Source of the DNA: Gammaproteobacteria bacterium 39-13
GTDB lineage: Bacteria; Pseudomonadota; Gammaproteobacteria; Berkiellales; Berkiellaceae
Direction of reading: 5' to 3'
Length of the DNA stretch: 37,934 nucleotides
NCBI GenBank assembly: GCA_001898235.1
Contig: MKTN01000016.1
Coordinates: 106,337-144,270, forward strand
In this document: positions 25,693-34,402 of the stretch, in pieces
Numbering within the stretch: the first letter of the stretch is position 1
Layout: every line of letters begins with the position of its first letter
Position numbers and translations under genes: made by a program
Notes under the pieces: model-generated
The model's input: only the letters and a program-made list of their open reading frames with translations
What the model was told of the DNA's origin: nothing
Database searches by the model: none

Positions 25693-26196
25693 ATGAAGGT
25701 TATACCTATGACTTTAAGGACTGTTTTTTTTACCATGGTGTGCTTAGTCGTTACGGCGCTTCATGCTGAGCAAGATATGAACAAGCATACTGGAAAATGT
25801 GTTACAAAAAATGGCATCAATGATTGCAAAATGTCTGCGGTAGGTTCAATCAATCTAGCACAAACGAATGGAAAATATAATGCTAAGAATATTTTCCTTA
25901 AAATGAACAATAAAATGGATGGTGAATTAAGGCTGTATCATGAAAAAGCAAAAGGAACAGATTTCGTACGCGGAGAATTTGCTCTCGATAATATGTCTTC
26001 TCAGAAACTATTTGTAAAATATAGAGTGATATTAAAAGATAAAAAAGGGATCGTTGCGCAAACAGCAGGATATATTCATTTAACCGATGGCAGAAGACAG
26101 AAAAAGAAAATCAGCTATATTGAATTAAGAAAGCAAGATATTAAAAATATTGCTTCTTATGAAATTAAGATTGATGCTTCAAATAAAGAACATTAA
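25693..26196 (+). CDS. exported hypothetical protein
   Basis: A 167-residue protein with a signal peptide (hydrophobic TVFFTMVCLVVTALHA, cleavage after ALHA). The mature part is basic and shows an Ig-like beta pattern around ELRLYHEK and VKYRVILKDKKGIVAQTAGY, resembling DUF1425/YcfL-type proteins in general shape (unsure). Two cysteines early in the mature part could pair. ATG codons at 25693 and 25708 are both possible. A strong terminator follows immediately. Confidence 0.65.
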   Translation: MKVIPMTLRTVFFTMVCLVVTALHAEQDMNKHTGKCVTKNGINDCKMSAVGSINLAQTNGKYNAKNIFLKMNNKMDGELRLYHEKAKGTDFVRGEFALDNMSSQKLFVKYRVILKDKKGIVAQTAGYIHLTDGRRQKKKISYIELRKQDIKNIASYEIKIDASNKEH

Positions 26197-26232
26197 AAAG
26201 TACCTTAAGACGACATGCCTTAAGGTACTTTT
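26196..26232. terminator. bidirectional intrinsic terminator
   Basis: AAAAGTACCTTAAG and CTTAAGGTACTTTT make a perfect 14-bp stem with a nine-base loop, beginning at the stop codon of the exported-protein gene and ending six bases before the stop of the M48 gene, so it serves both convergent genes. Confidence 0.85.
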
Positions 26233-26237
26233 GGATC

Positions 26238-27197
26238 TTAAGGTGCTCTACGGTGTTTGACGGCATCCTTTTCAACCGCATAGCCTGCTAAATAAGATTT
26301 ACGCACTTCCGTTGCAGGATGAGAGATCATTCCCGTCTTTCTTTTTAAATCATTGAGCAAGGATTTAGGGCGTTCCCATAAACTATGTTCTTTGTTATTG
26401 GCATCCATCAATTTTTTCTGCATGACAAGTTTATCGAGAGCACCCATAAGTTGACGTGGATTTGCATGCTCGGCAGCAAATTGATCAGCAAGCAATTCAC
26501 AGGCTTGTGAAACGCCAAAGGAGGCAAAATGTGCAGTCAATGCTATCAACAAGGCAACGGGTGCTGAAAATGCAAAAAAGGCACAAGCGATTGTATTCCA
26601 ATATAATAAATTAGAAGTGACTGTTGCTAAAAAGTCCATATTTTTGAGATGACCGAATTCATGAGCAAAAACCGCTTTCTTTTCTTTTGAAGTGAAGGGG
26701 GCTTTCAGGATATTATCGAAAATATAAATTTCATGATTAGCTAGTCCTCCGGCAGCAGCTGCATTGGGAGAAAATTTCTTTGCATCTACTTCGCAGATGT
26801 GTTTTTCTGCAACCTTAATACCTGTTTTTCGCTCTAATTTTTCTACTTGAGCAAGATCGTCTTTTTCTTTGTCTCCCATTGCATGCGTTTTCTTCAATGC
26901 TTCTGTTATTTTATCTGATGAACTTAGTCGGTAGGCAATTAAACCGAGAAAACCAACATTGAAAGGCAGGGCAATAGGCGTTGCTAATACAAGTAATGGT
27001 GTCGTTAAAAGTAATAAAGTCGAAATTGTTTTATTAAAGAGCGGCAAAACTTGTAGTGCGCTGACGCCTAGTAGAAGCCCCATAAGCGTTAATGGCATAA
27101 CGGGCGCTTGCAAAATGCTTAGGATTGCTGTTGTTGCTAATACACTGAGCCATCCGATTTTTTTTGCTTGAAGAACATAATAAGTACGATTAAACAT
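26238..27197 (-). CDS. M48 family membrane metalloprotease (HtpX-like)
   Basis: A 319-residue zinc protease. HEFGH at 179-183 gives the zinc ligands H179 and H183 and catalytic E180; E234 in CELLADQFAAE is the third ligand. Two hydrophobic hairpins (about 16-90 and 195-230) place it in the inner membrane with the active site in the cytoplasm, as in HtpX. It is related to HtpX but lacks its usual N-terminal start and has a charged linker (95-130), so I give no symbol. Such proteases take part in membrane-protein quality control. It is convergent with the gene at 25693. Confidence 0.85.
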   Translation of the reverse strand: MFNRTYYVLQAKKIGWLSVLATTAILSILQAPVMPLTLMGLLLGVSALQVLPLFNKTISTLLLLTTPLLVLATPIALPFNVGFLGLIAYRLSSSDKITEALKKTHAMGDKEKDDLAQVEKLERKTGIKVAEKHICEVDAKKFSPNAAAAGGLANHEIYIFDNILKAPFTSKEKKAVFAHEFGHLKNMDFLATVTSNLLYWNTIACAFFAFSAPVALLIALTAHFASFGVSQACELLADQFAAEHANPRQLMGALDKLVMQKKLMDANNKEHSLWERPKSLLNDLKRKTGMISHPATEVRKSYLAGYAVEKDAVKHRRAP

Positions 27198-27407
27198 TTT
27201 TCTTTCCCCTTATTTAAGGGGTTGTTTTTATCTTAGTTAAACCTTAAGAAAGAAGGCCAAAAGGATAGATTGCTTGCAATAACAGATAAACGGGATGTTT
27301 AATGTTAAATGAAAGTTAAATAACTAATTTGTTATTCTGTATCTTATTTCATATACTCGTTTTATATCTATAGAGCTACCAAGAATGATACAACCCAAGG
27401 ATGCGTT

Positions 27408-27944
27408 ATGGTGAAAAATGCTATTTCACTGATAAATAAGAGTTTCCTATTCTGTCTCACTCTCATCATTTTCAGCCTGCATCAAACGGCTATGGCCGTT
27501 GTGTGTGAAGGTGAATATGCCTTGTGCACCGCTGCTAAATGTGAGCCTAACCCTGATAATAAGGATGAAGCTCTATGCCATTGTTCTGCACAGGTTGGGC
27601 CTTCCATTGGACTTGAATCTTGCCGAGGAGCAAGGACCGTAAAGGGCGAAAAAACGATCCACTCTCGTTATTATCCTGTGACAAGTTACCTTAGCTGCCC
27701 TGGTGGTAAGCAGTGGGCAGATTGTATGGATAGCGTTTGCACCATCGATAAGGAAAATCCTGCTAAAGCAGTATGTGTTTGTTCCATAATACAAAACAAA
27801 GGAAAATATGTACTTGCTTCTGATTCTTGCAATAAATCAGAATGCAGCTCTGGTTTATACGCTGGGTTCTATTATGACGAAGTCACGGAAGTGCTGAATA
27901 ATCAAGGCAGATTTGCTGGCACAAAGCCAAAAGCTTGTAAATAA
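27408..27944 (+). CDS. secreted cysteine-rich protein with internal duplication
   Basis: A 178-residue protein with a signal peptide ending near AMA (residue 30). The mature part has two copies of a six-cysteine module: C33, C40, C45, C57, C59, C72 and C97, C106, C111, C123, C125, C141. Three spacings (5, 12 and 2 residues) are identical in both. Two more cysteines (146, 177) follow. The pattern suggests a disulfide-stabilised exported protein in a periplasmic or extracellular location. I do not recognise the family. Ribosome site AAGGA precedes the ATG by six bases. A terminator follows at once. Confidence 0.75.
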   Translation: MVKNAISLINKSFLFCLTLIIFSLHQTAMAVVCEGEYALCTAAKCEPNPDNKDEALCHCSAQVGPSIGLESCRGARTVKGEKTIHSRYYPVTSYLSCPGGKQWADCMDSVCTIDKENPAKAVCVCSIIQNKGKYVLASDSCNKSECSSGLYAGFYYDEVTEVLNNQGRFAGTKPKACK

Positions 27945-27960
27945 TCTTTTTCAATGTTAA

Positions 27961-27990
27961 AAACCGGGGTCTTCTCCCGGTTTTTTTTTA
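27961..27990 (+). terminator. intrinsic terminator
   Basis: AAACCGGG and CCCGGTTT form an 8-bp GC-rich stem with a seven-base loop, followed by a run of T. It lies 16 bases past the stop of the cysteine-rich protein gene and touches the 3' end of the convergent phosphotransferase gene. Confidence 0.9.
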
Positions 27991-28938
27991 AAAAATCGCA
28001 ATAAAATCTCTGAGTGCATCTGCCATATAACCATGAAATTGTTTTAATTTATCCATCCCTTGGCATTCGTTGACACGTCGAAAATTCAAAGCAAATTGAA
28101 AATGCCTAATTTTTTTAACAACAGAAAGGATCTCAATTAATTTATCTAAAGGAGCATATTCTTGCCAGATGGTTAGGTATGCATTTTGCAACATCAATGT
28201 TCTTGGATCAGTTGCTTTTAAAGCATGATTTCGTTCAGCGCTATTAAGCCACGAAGCGAGTGAGAAAAAAGGATGGGAGATGGTAGCATCTCCCCAATCA
28301 TTGATAAAAACATCCTGATCTTCAAGTAAAATATTATTATCATGAAAATCACCATGCTCTATTGTTTCTGGAATTTTATAAGCTGCCAATTGAGTACACA
28401 ATTCACAAAATTTGGGATAAAGATGCTGCAAGGTAGTAATTTCAGTATCTATTAATCCATCGCATCTCAATAAATCACGTTGCGAAATTAGTTCAAGGTA
28501 AAGTTCCGGAAGTTTTGCCAGTCTCCAATCAGGAACGCCAAGCGTTAAAAGTTCATCAGCATGTTTTATTACATCTAGCTGGATTTTTGCATACATTTTT
28601 AACGTTTTTGAAACTAAATCTGTTTGATAATCTGCTTTTAAAATATTACGTAATGTCGTGCCGGATCCTTTCATCAAAAAGCAAAGAAATGAACGCTCCA
28701 TATCAATGACATGAGGCACCTTGGCCAATAATTTCTTTTCTAAGAAGCGTAGTAAAACAGGTTCAATCGCAAAGGGCTCAGCCATTTGTTTAAAATAAAC
28801 AAAACCTTGTGAAGTTGAAAAGCGAGAAACGCTGGACCATGGCATTTCACGTACCGGCTCTAAAGGGCTATTAATGTTATATCCATGTTCAATGAGAGAT
28901 CTTTCTGCCCATGCTATTGCAAGCGCTGTATTATGCAT
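27988..28938 (-). CDS. APH/choline-kinase-like phosphotransferase
   Basis: A 316-residue protein with the catalytic loop EHGDFHDNN (194-202; D197, N201 or N202) and metal-binding NDWGD (213-217) of the aminoglycoside phosphotransferase superfamily. The N-lobe includes VYFKQM with K50 as the probable ATP lysine. The superfamily phosphorylates small molecules such as antibiotics, choline or sugars; the substrate cannot be told. Near the C-terminus the FALNFRRVNE segment is unremarkable. No neighbours suggest a pathway; it is a single-gene unit. Confidence 0.8.
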   Translation of the reverse strand: MHNTALAIAWAERSLIEHGYNINSPLEPVREMPWSSVSRFSTSQGFVYFKQMAEPFAIEPVLLRFLEKKLLAKVPHVIDMERSFLCFLMKGSGTTLRNILKADYQTDLVSKTLKMYAKIQLDVIKHADELLTLGVPDWRLAKLPELYLELISQRDLLRCDGLIDTEITTLQHLYPKFCELCTQLAAYKIPETIEHGDFHDNNILLEDQDVFINDWGDATISHPFFSLASWLNSAERNHALKATDPRTLMLQNAYLTIWQEYAPLDKLIEILSVVKKIRHFQFALNFRRVNECQGMDKLKQFHGYMADALRDFIAIF

Positions 28939-29075
28939 GTTGAGGGCCTCCAGGCCCGATCATACCACGATTTGTATGTGAAAGCAGAGTTGTGAATTCT
29001 ATATAAAAAATATATTCTTAGAGCCGCAAAAAAGTGTTAAATAGTGCATTTATCAATTTAGACAAGGAAAAGGTT

Positions 29076-29597
29076 ATGGCTAGTATTTGGGCACAATTCA
29101 AGGATCCTGAATTTTATTACCGTCTTTATAATGGCGGGGTGGCACTGGGGGTGACTTATCAGCTGGTAACAAATCCAGCCGCAAGTATTTTAGAATATGG
29201 CCCCGATATTTTATTGCATGGATATGAAGCAATTTATCCTAATAGTGCAAACGAAGTGATGATTTGCGCTAATTTTGCAAGGGGGATACAAGCTGGGATG
29301 GCTTTTGCAACCAATATTGCTTTCGTGCCGTGGCATACTACTATTCCCAAGATTGCCAATGGTCTAGATGTATTGAATCATGCCGGGAATATCCGACGTA
29401 GATTGGCAAATTTATCTGCGCACAATGCTGAAAAAGATCAACCAACAATGGTTGGTAGAGTATTATCGTACTTAGCGCCACGTTGGACAAAGGGGACTCA
29501 TCTGCGACAGGAAGTGCATTCTCAATCGAAAGAAACACTAAAGTCTAAAGAAATATCACATAGAGCCCCTAAAAAAGCTCAAATGGGTAAAAATTGA
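29076..29597 (+). CDS. hypothetical protein with hydrophobic centre and basic tail
   Basis: A 173-residue protein. The ATG at 29076 follows AAGGAAAAGG and is preferred over a GTG at 29034. Weakly hydrophobic stretches at about 20-40 and 70-100 (NFARGIQAGMAFATNIAFVPW) may associate with membranes. The C-terminal 50 residues are basic and polar (HLRQEVHSQSKETLKSKE, RAPKKAQMGKN). No family recognised. Small proteins of this composition are common among secreted effectors, but nothing specific supports that here. Confidence 0.6.
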   Translation: MASIWAQFKDPEFYYRLYNGGVALGVTYQLVTNPAASILEYGPDILLHGYEAIYPNSANEVMICANFARGIQAGMAFATNIAFVPWHTTIPKIANGLDVLNHAGNIRRRLANLSAHNAEKDQPTMVGRVLSYLAPRWTKGTHLRQEVHSQSKETLKSKEISHRAPKKAQMGKN

Positions 29598-29776
29598 AAA
29601 ATGGCTATATGATTCTTGAAAGTGCTTAGGATCTTATAGCCTGTTTTCTCGCGCTACTTTTTAATTATATAACTATGTTGGATACCTACATCTAGCTCAA
29701 GCGTTCAATCAAAAACAAGTTACTCATGCTATGATATATTTAGTTTAGCGAGTTCAATTTTGGGAGTGCATGATCG

Positions 29777-30325
29777 ATGGGTTTTTTTGATGGTTTTGTT
29801 AGCATCGTGTTTAAAAAGGATGCAGCAGAAAGAATGGTATTTTACCCATGGAGCATTTTTGGTGCCGGTTACATTGTTCCTTCTGAGGAAAAGTATCGTT
29901 CCATCTGTACACTTTTTAAAAAAATGGCAAAGATTTTTATTCCGCTCTTTATCGTTACATTCATTGCTTTAGAATGGGTAGAGCTACCAAAATTTCAATG
30001 GGTATTTGAATTATCTTTGACAGTCTTGTTTTTGATAATAATAGGGCTAGGGTATTTCATTTCGACGAGAAAGATAACAAAAGATCTCACCAAAACACCA
30101 GAGAAGATTCAGTTGTCAGATATTTACGAAGAAATGGCTACATCGTACGGTATCCCTGTACTTATCATGGTAGAGGTGTTTTCTTTGATTTTCGTTGTTT
30201 GTGGAATATGGTTTTTACTCATCGACGAATATGTTGTTACGGCATGGATTACTGTACTTTTATTTGCTTTACTAGGTTATATTGTTAAGAACATTATTGC
30301 GAAGAAAATCCAGCAATTAAAGTAA
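29777..30325 (+). CDS. hypothetical integral membrane protein
   Basis: A 182-residue protein with four predicted membrane helices, two near 50-95 (IFIPLFIVTFIALEW, LSLTVLFLIIIGLGYF) and two near 125-175. The segment between has a charged, probably cytoplasmic, loop (STRKITKDLTKTPEKIQ). GGAG upstream of the ATG is about ten bases away. No family recognised. A terminator follows. Confidence 0.65.
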   Translation: MGFFDGFVSIVFKKDAAERMVFYPWSIFGAGYIVPSEEKYRSICTLFKKMAKIFIPLFIVTFIALEWVELPKFQWVFELSLTVLFLIIIGLGYFISTRKITKDLTKTPEKIQLSDIYEEMATSYGIPVLIMVEVFSLIFVVCGIWFLLIDEYVVTAWITVLLFALLGYIVKNIIAKKIQQLK

Positions 30326-30333
30326 CCACAAAA

Positions 30334-30367
30334 GCTGCCTAAATTTTTTTATTAAATTTTAGGCAGC
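30334..30367. terminator. bidirectional terminator between convergent genes
   Basis: GCTGCCTAAA (30334-30343) and TTTAGGCAGC (30358-30367) form a 10-bp stem, with an A/T-rich inner part that can extend it. It serves the membrane-protein gene (plus) and the gene at 30381 (minus). Confidence 0.75.
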
Positions 30368-30380
30368 GTCTAGAATTATT

Positions 30381-30881
30381 TTAGCTAATGCGTGGTTTTT
30401 TACACAAAGTATGGGGATCGCGGTATCTTGATCCTAAACGATACTCAGCAAAGTCTCGCTTACAATCAGCGCTATGAGATTCAAATCTGTGCAATATTCC
30501 GGTCGGTTTTGGCATGTATAGTGGCTCTATTAGAGGCTCGCTAGCATAATAAAGACCACCCGTATTTTTAGTACGATTTTTATATTTAATAAACTTGGCT
30601 TTGTTACTTAAGTACTCGTGGAAACATTCTTGGACATAAGGATCTAATTTATCAATAATAGATTGATAGGTAGGATCACCTGTTAAATATAAGCGACGGA
30701 TCGACTCATAAAACTGCTTGTCTTCCAAACTATAAAGATCGTTAAAATCATTTTCAGAAAGTTCATCTTCAAAAGACGCATCTGTGAAGGGAAAATCATA
30801 GCTTAGCATATCCTGACACTCCTTTACTCTAAACAGTGAGTTAGTGCAGTGAAAAAGGCTCATTCTAGCACCCACTATCAA
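30381..30881 (-). CDS. hypothetical acidic protein
   Basis: A polar protein of up to 166 residues, unrelated to any family I know. The start is uncertain: TTG 30881, ATG 30863 and ATG 30809 are in frame. A 14-bp hairpin lies between 30865 and 30915, so 30863 would be just outside it. The 30809 ATG has AGGAG about ten bases upstream. Composition includes an acidic patch (DASFEDELSENDFNDLYSLE) and a basic C-terminus. It is in the same orientation as, and downstream of, the TPR gene. Confidence 0.55.
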   Translation of the reverse strand: MIVGARMSLFHCTNSLFRVKECQDMLSYDFPFTDASFEDELSENDFNDLYSLEDKQFYESIRRLYLTGDPTYQSIIDKLDPYVQECFHEYLSNKAKFIKYKNRTKNTGGLYYASEPLIEPLYMPKPTGILHRFESHSADCKRDFAEYRLGSRYRDPHTLCKKPRIS

Positions 30882-30915
30882 AAAAGCAATGCATGTTCTT
30901 CATAGTGGGTGCTAG
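30865..30915. repeat. perfect 14-bp inverted repeat in a gene leader
   Basis: CTAGCACCCACTAT (30865-30878) and ATAGTGGGTGCTAG (30902-30915) are exact reverse complements with a 23-base loop. The loop has a T-run on the minus strand. It lies between the TPR gene stop and the start region of the gene at 30381. It may be a terminator, a leader hairpin or an operator. Confidence 0.6.
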
Positions 30916-30940
30916 GTCTGCAGGTTGGCATTAAGATCTT

Positions 30941-31855
30941 TTAGTAAAAACGTGTTTTTTTATCACATTTTCTATTGGACTGTTTTGTGCTCTGATCAGC
31001 AGAGCTAGGAACAAAAGTGGTTCTTTCAGCGGATTTTTTAGGAAGAAGATGAGGAGTTTCTTTTTGACATTCATTTTTGTTTATGTGAGAAAAATGCATG
31101 ACTGGTGCGCGATTAAATTTTCGTTTTAATTCATGCTCAAGTCTAATACACCATCCATTGATAGTCGTATCCAATTCAGAAGGAGCAGAAACCTCTTTAA
31201 ATGTTTGTAATGCGTTTTCAACTGATTCCAAGGCGCGTTGATAGCTTTCTTGAGGTTGTGATTGGGTGAATCCTAATCTGACGTAATCAATAGCTTCATC
31301 AAATTGTGTTATTGCATGCTCAGATGCTAATTCAGATAAATAAGCATTACATGCTTGAATATCTTTGCGAAGTTGATAATTTTCTTTTGCAAGGATAACA
31401 AGTCTTTTTACTTTTTGAATATGACCATGCTCATTCGTTTTCATTGAATCTTTTGCATCCGTGGGATTTTCATCAAGCGCTTTATAAGCCATGGCCTGAT
31501 TCCAATAAGCATTTGCCAATGCGGTTTTATCATGATTATGATCTTGAAGTAATAAATCAATCAACTGTTGGTAAGTGCTGATAGCTAAGAGGTATTCATT
31601 TGAATTGTAGTAGTAATCAGCCAAAGCATTCAATGAATCTGCGTTGTCTGGTATGAGGCCCCTTTTTAAAATATTTTCGCAATTCGTTATATATCCTTTT
31701 ATTTTCTTGATCCATGAATTCTCTTTCATGGAAGATTCGGTTAAGAATAAAAGACAAGTTTTAAATTTTTCTAGTGCAAGAGCGTATTGCTTTAAGTCAT
31801 ACAGTCGCACCGACGCATTATAAAGTGAATGAAAATCGTTAAAGCTAATTGTCAT
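30941..31855 (-). CDS. TPR-repeat protein, candidate effector
   Basis: A 304-residue soluble protein. Helical repeats of TPR type are visible: YNASVRLYDLKQYALALEKF (residues about 12-31), ADYYYNSNEYLLAISTYQQL (about 79-98), then ANAYWNQAMAYKALDE and further helices to about 220. TPR proteins mediate protein-protein binding. The C-terminal 60 residues are basic and polar (KRKFNRAP, SNRKCDKKTRFY) and look disordered. There is no signal peptide. The ATG has GGGA about six bases upstream. Host-directed or internal scaffold roles are both possible. Confidence 0.7.
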   Translation of the reverse strand: MTISFNDFHSLYNASVRLYDLKQYALALEKFKTCLLFLTESSMKENSWIKKIKGYITNCENILKRGLIPDNADSLNALADYYYNSNEYLLAISTYQQLIDLLLQDHNHDKTALANAYWNQAMAYKALDENPTDAKDSMKTNEHGHIQKVKRLVILAKENYQLRKDIQACNAYLSELASEHAITQFDEAIDYVRLGFTQSQPQESYQRALESVENALQTFKEVSAPSELDTTINGWCIRLEHELKRKFNRAPVMHFSHINKNECQKETPHLLPKKSAERTTFVPSSADQSTKQSNRKCDKKTRFY

Positions 31856-32011
31856 TATAATCCCATTAAGTAATCTGGTTAGAATATGAGACGCATACTA
31901 TAAAACTAAATATACGGCGTCTAGTGGTAGATGAAAATTATTTAAAAAATTTAATCTTGAAATTGCTCTGAATGATAACCAGTACTATTCTGTACAGATA
32001 GTTTCATTGCT

Positions 32012-32579
32012 TTGCAAAAGCATCATAAAATTTATCAAAAAAGAAATTTTTCTATAGCAAACATTCGTCGATTTCTTGAGCCAGGTTCGGTTGTATTGGT
32101 AAGCCTGCGTATAAAGAGCAAACCAATATTATGACGATGGGATGGTATACTGTCATGATGTTTTCACCTTCTTTAATTGGTTGCTACATTTGGTCTGGCA
32201 ATCACAGCTATGAAATGATACGAAAAAGCAAAAGCTGTGTCATTAATATCCCTACAGTAGATTCAGTCAATCAGGTCGTCGGAATTGGGAATACTTCAGG
32301 AGATGAGCTTGATAAGTTTACACATTTCAAATTGACACCGCTTGCTGGAAAAAAGATTCTGCTCCCTTGATAAAGGAATGTTATGTAAATTTTGAGTGCA
32401 AAGTAATAGCTACAACCTTTCTTAAAAAGTACTCTTCTTTTATTCTCGATGTACTAAAAGCACATGTGTCTATTTCGCCGAAATATCCACAAACCCTTCA
32501 TTATCGCGGAGAGGGCATTTTTATGGTTTCGGGGAAAAATATAAATCTTTGTCGCAAGTTTAAGCCAGAAAATCTTTGA
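32012..32579 (+). pseudogene. flavin reductase (flavoredoxin-like) pseudogene, two frameshifts
   Basis: The reading is split into three frames but joins to a complete flavin reductase-like domain of about 180 residues. Frame 1 (from about 32012 to 32130) ends KRNFSIANIRRFLEPGSVV. Frame 2 (32131-32370) has MTMGWYTVMMFSPSLIGCYI and CVINIPTVDSVNQVVGIGN. Frame 3 (about 32352-32579) has APLIKECYVNFECKV, AHVSISPKYPQTLHYRG and FMVSGKN. Adding one A near 32123-32127 and one A in the A-run near 32350 restores one frame, so two single-base losses broke the gene, or sequencing errors mimic this. The family binds FMN and reduces flavins with NAD(P)H. Confidence 0.75.
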
Positions 32580-32704
32580 TCAGTTAATCAACTAAAAGCA
32601 TGGTATGATATATATTGCTTAGTCTGGATCTCTGCCCAGCTCATTTCATAAAATTATTGCTATGCTTAAATGAGCGCCTAATAGGCAAAGGGCCGGAGAG
32701 AAAG

Positions 32705-33826
32705 ATGAAGGAATCACAGCGTAATAAAAAATATGGGAAAGGCGATCCTACGTTAGCAGATAATAAATACTTTAGTGAATACATGGCAAAGCCTGAGAAT
32801 TTTAAGTTGATTAATTTGGCCATTCAGGGTGGGGGAGCACACGGCGCATTTGCTTGGGGAGTGATAGATCGGCTCTTAGAAGATGGCAGGATCCATTTAG
32901 AAGGGATCAGCGGAACAAGTGCGGGTTCCATGAATGCAGTTGTTTTGGCTTATGGTTTGCTCGTTGGCGGAAGAGAAGGAGCTAGAGAAAAACTGCGTAA
33001 TTTTTGGCAAGATGTTTCAAAATCTGGAAAATTATACAATCCATGCCAACAATTGCCCTGGGAAAAATTTTGGTATGGCAACAACATGGAACATGCTATC
33101 TTTTATCAAATGTTTCAGGCGATGACGCATTGGTTTTCTCCCTATCAACTTAATCCTCAAGATTTTAATCCCTTAAAAGATATCCTAGAAGCGAATGTAG
33201 ACTTCGATAGATTAAATGATTGTCAAATAACGAAACTATTTCTTTCCGCTACCAACGTACGAACAGGGCAAGTAAAGGTTTTTCGTACAGAGGAAATAAC
33301 AGCACAATCTACATTAGCCTCGGCCTGCTTGCCAGATATTTTCAAAGCAGTTGAAATTGATGGAGAATATTATTGGGATGGTGGTTATTCAGGAAACCCT
33401 GTTCTTTTTCCATTTTTCTATCATGTCGAAAGTTCTGATATTATGATTATTCATGTCAATCCGATTGAGCGATCAGCGCCACCTATGCTCCCTTCAGAAA
33501 TATTTAATCGAGTGAATGAAATTTCGTTTAACTCTGCTTTATTAAAAGAATTTCGTGCAATTGATTTTGTTCACAAGTTAATGGATAAAGATTGGATAAA
33601 AGAAGAATATAAAGAAAAATTCAAATATATTTTTCTACATTCAGTTAGTGCAGATAAAGCATTGGCTGATTTATCTGCAGCGTCCAAATTTTCAAGTGAT
33701 TGGGACTTTCTATTAATGCTCTATAATCGTGGACGCGCCAAAATGTCGGAATGGTTATACAGACATTTCGATAATCTAGGGAAGCGTTCTTCAGTAAATT
33801 TAGATGAAAAATTAGTAAAAAAGTAA
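32705..33826 (+). CDS. patatin-like phospholipase
   Basis: A 373-residue protein with the patatin domain: oxyanion GGGAHG (42-47), nucleophile elbow GTSAG (70-74, Ser72) and catalytic Asp in DGGY (D225), all needed for lipase activity. The ATG at 32705 follows GGAGAG, which decides it over an in-frame start at 32615. The N-terminus has no signal peptide. Patatin-like proteins hydrolyse phospholipid or other acyl esters, and several in intracellular bacteria act on host membranes. It is 126 bases after the broken flavin reductase. Confidence 0.88.
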   Translation: MKESQRNKKYGKGDPTLADNKYFSEYMAKPENFKLINLAIQGGGAHGAFAWGVIDRLLEDGRIHLEGISGTSAGSMNAVVLAYGLLVGGREGAREKLRNFWQDVSKSGKLYNPCQQLPWEKFWYGNNMEHAIFYQMFQAMTHWFSPYQLNPQDFNPLKDILEANVDFDRLNDCQITKLFLSATNVRTGQVKVFRTEEITAQSTLASACLPDIFKAVEIDGEYYWDGGYSGNPVLFPFFYHVESSDIMIIHVNPIERSAPPMLPSEIFNRVNEISFNSALLKEFRAIDFVHKLMDKDWIKEEYKEKFKYIFLHSVSADKALADLSAASKFSSDWDFLLMLYNRGRAKMSEWLYRHFDNLGKRSSVNLDEKLVKK

Positions 33827-33858
33827 TAATCATTATTTGCTGGATAGTTACGTTACAT

Positions 33859-34218
33859 TTATCCGCCATGGGCAAGAAATGTAGAACGTTGGTGTACTGA
33901 AGACTCTGTTGTTTTTTCAGATTTAATTACAGGTTTTTTGAAACAGCTATAATAAGCTAATATCGCAGCGCCAGCAAAAATAGCGCCTGTGGTCATAGGG
34001 TGTTCGGTACACCAATCCATTGCATCCATCACAGGATCGGGCAATAAATCTTCAAGCTTTAATAATCCTGCCGATTTATGACATAGTATATCGCTTGTAT
34101 GGCATACAGGCTCACAGAGCCAAGGTAGAAAACGATGGCAAATCATCAGTGTTTTGTTTTTAATAACCGTCGGAATAAATGGGCTTAGCTCCCAAACATC
34201 TTGAAAAAACTTAAACAC
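33859..34218 (-). CDS. small hypothetical membrane protein
   Basis: A 119-residue frame starting with GTG at 34218 and a weak ribosome site. One hydrophobic helix near 77-91 (GAIFAGAAILAYYSCF) precedes a Lys/Ser/Thr-rich tail. It has several cysteines (28, 35, 39, 46). No family recognised. The gene is plausible from its composition, but the evidence is only its length and position. Confidence 0.45.
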   Translation of the reverse strand: MFKFFQDVWELSPFIPTVIKNKTLMICHRFLPWLCEPVCHTSDILCHKSAGLLKLEDLLPDPVMDAMDWCTEHPMTTGAIFAGAAILAYYSCFKKPVIKSEKTTESSVHQRSTFLAHGG

Positions 34219-34402
34219 AGCAGATTTCCAAAAGTAACTAAAGTGTTGGCATCATAAATTTTGATGGCGTAAAGGTAAATTGTTTCAAGATGAAAGGTCT
34301 TAAATTTTAGATATAATCATCAAAATTTCACTTTACAAATAATATGTTGTATATCCTTCATTTTGGCGTATTATGCTGTGAATTTTACTGACGTATAATA
34401 AT

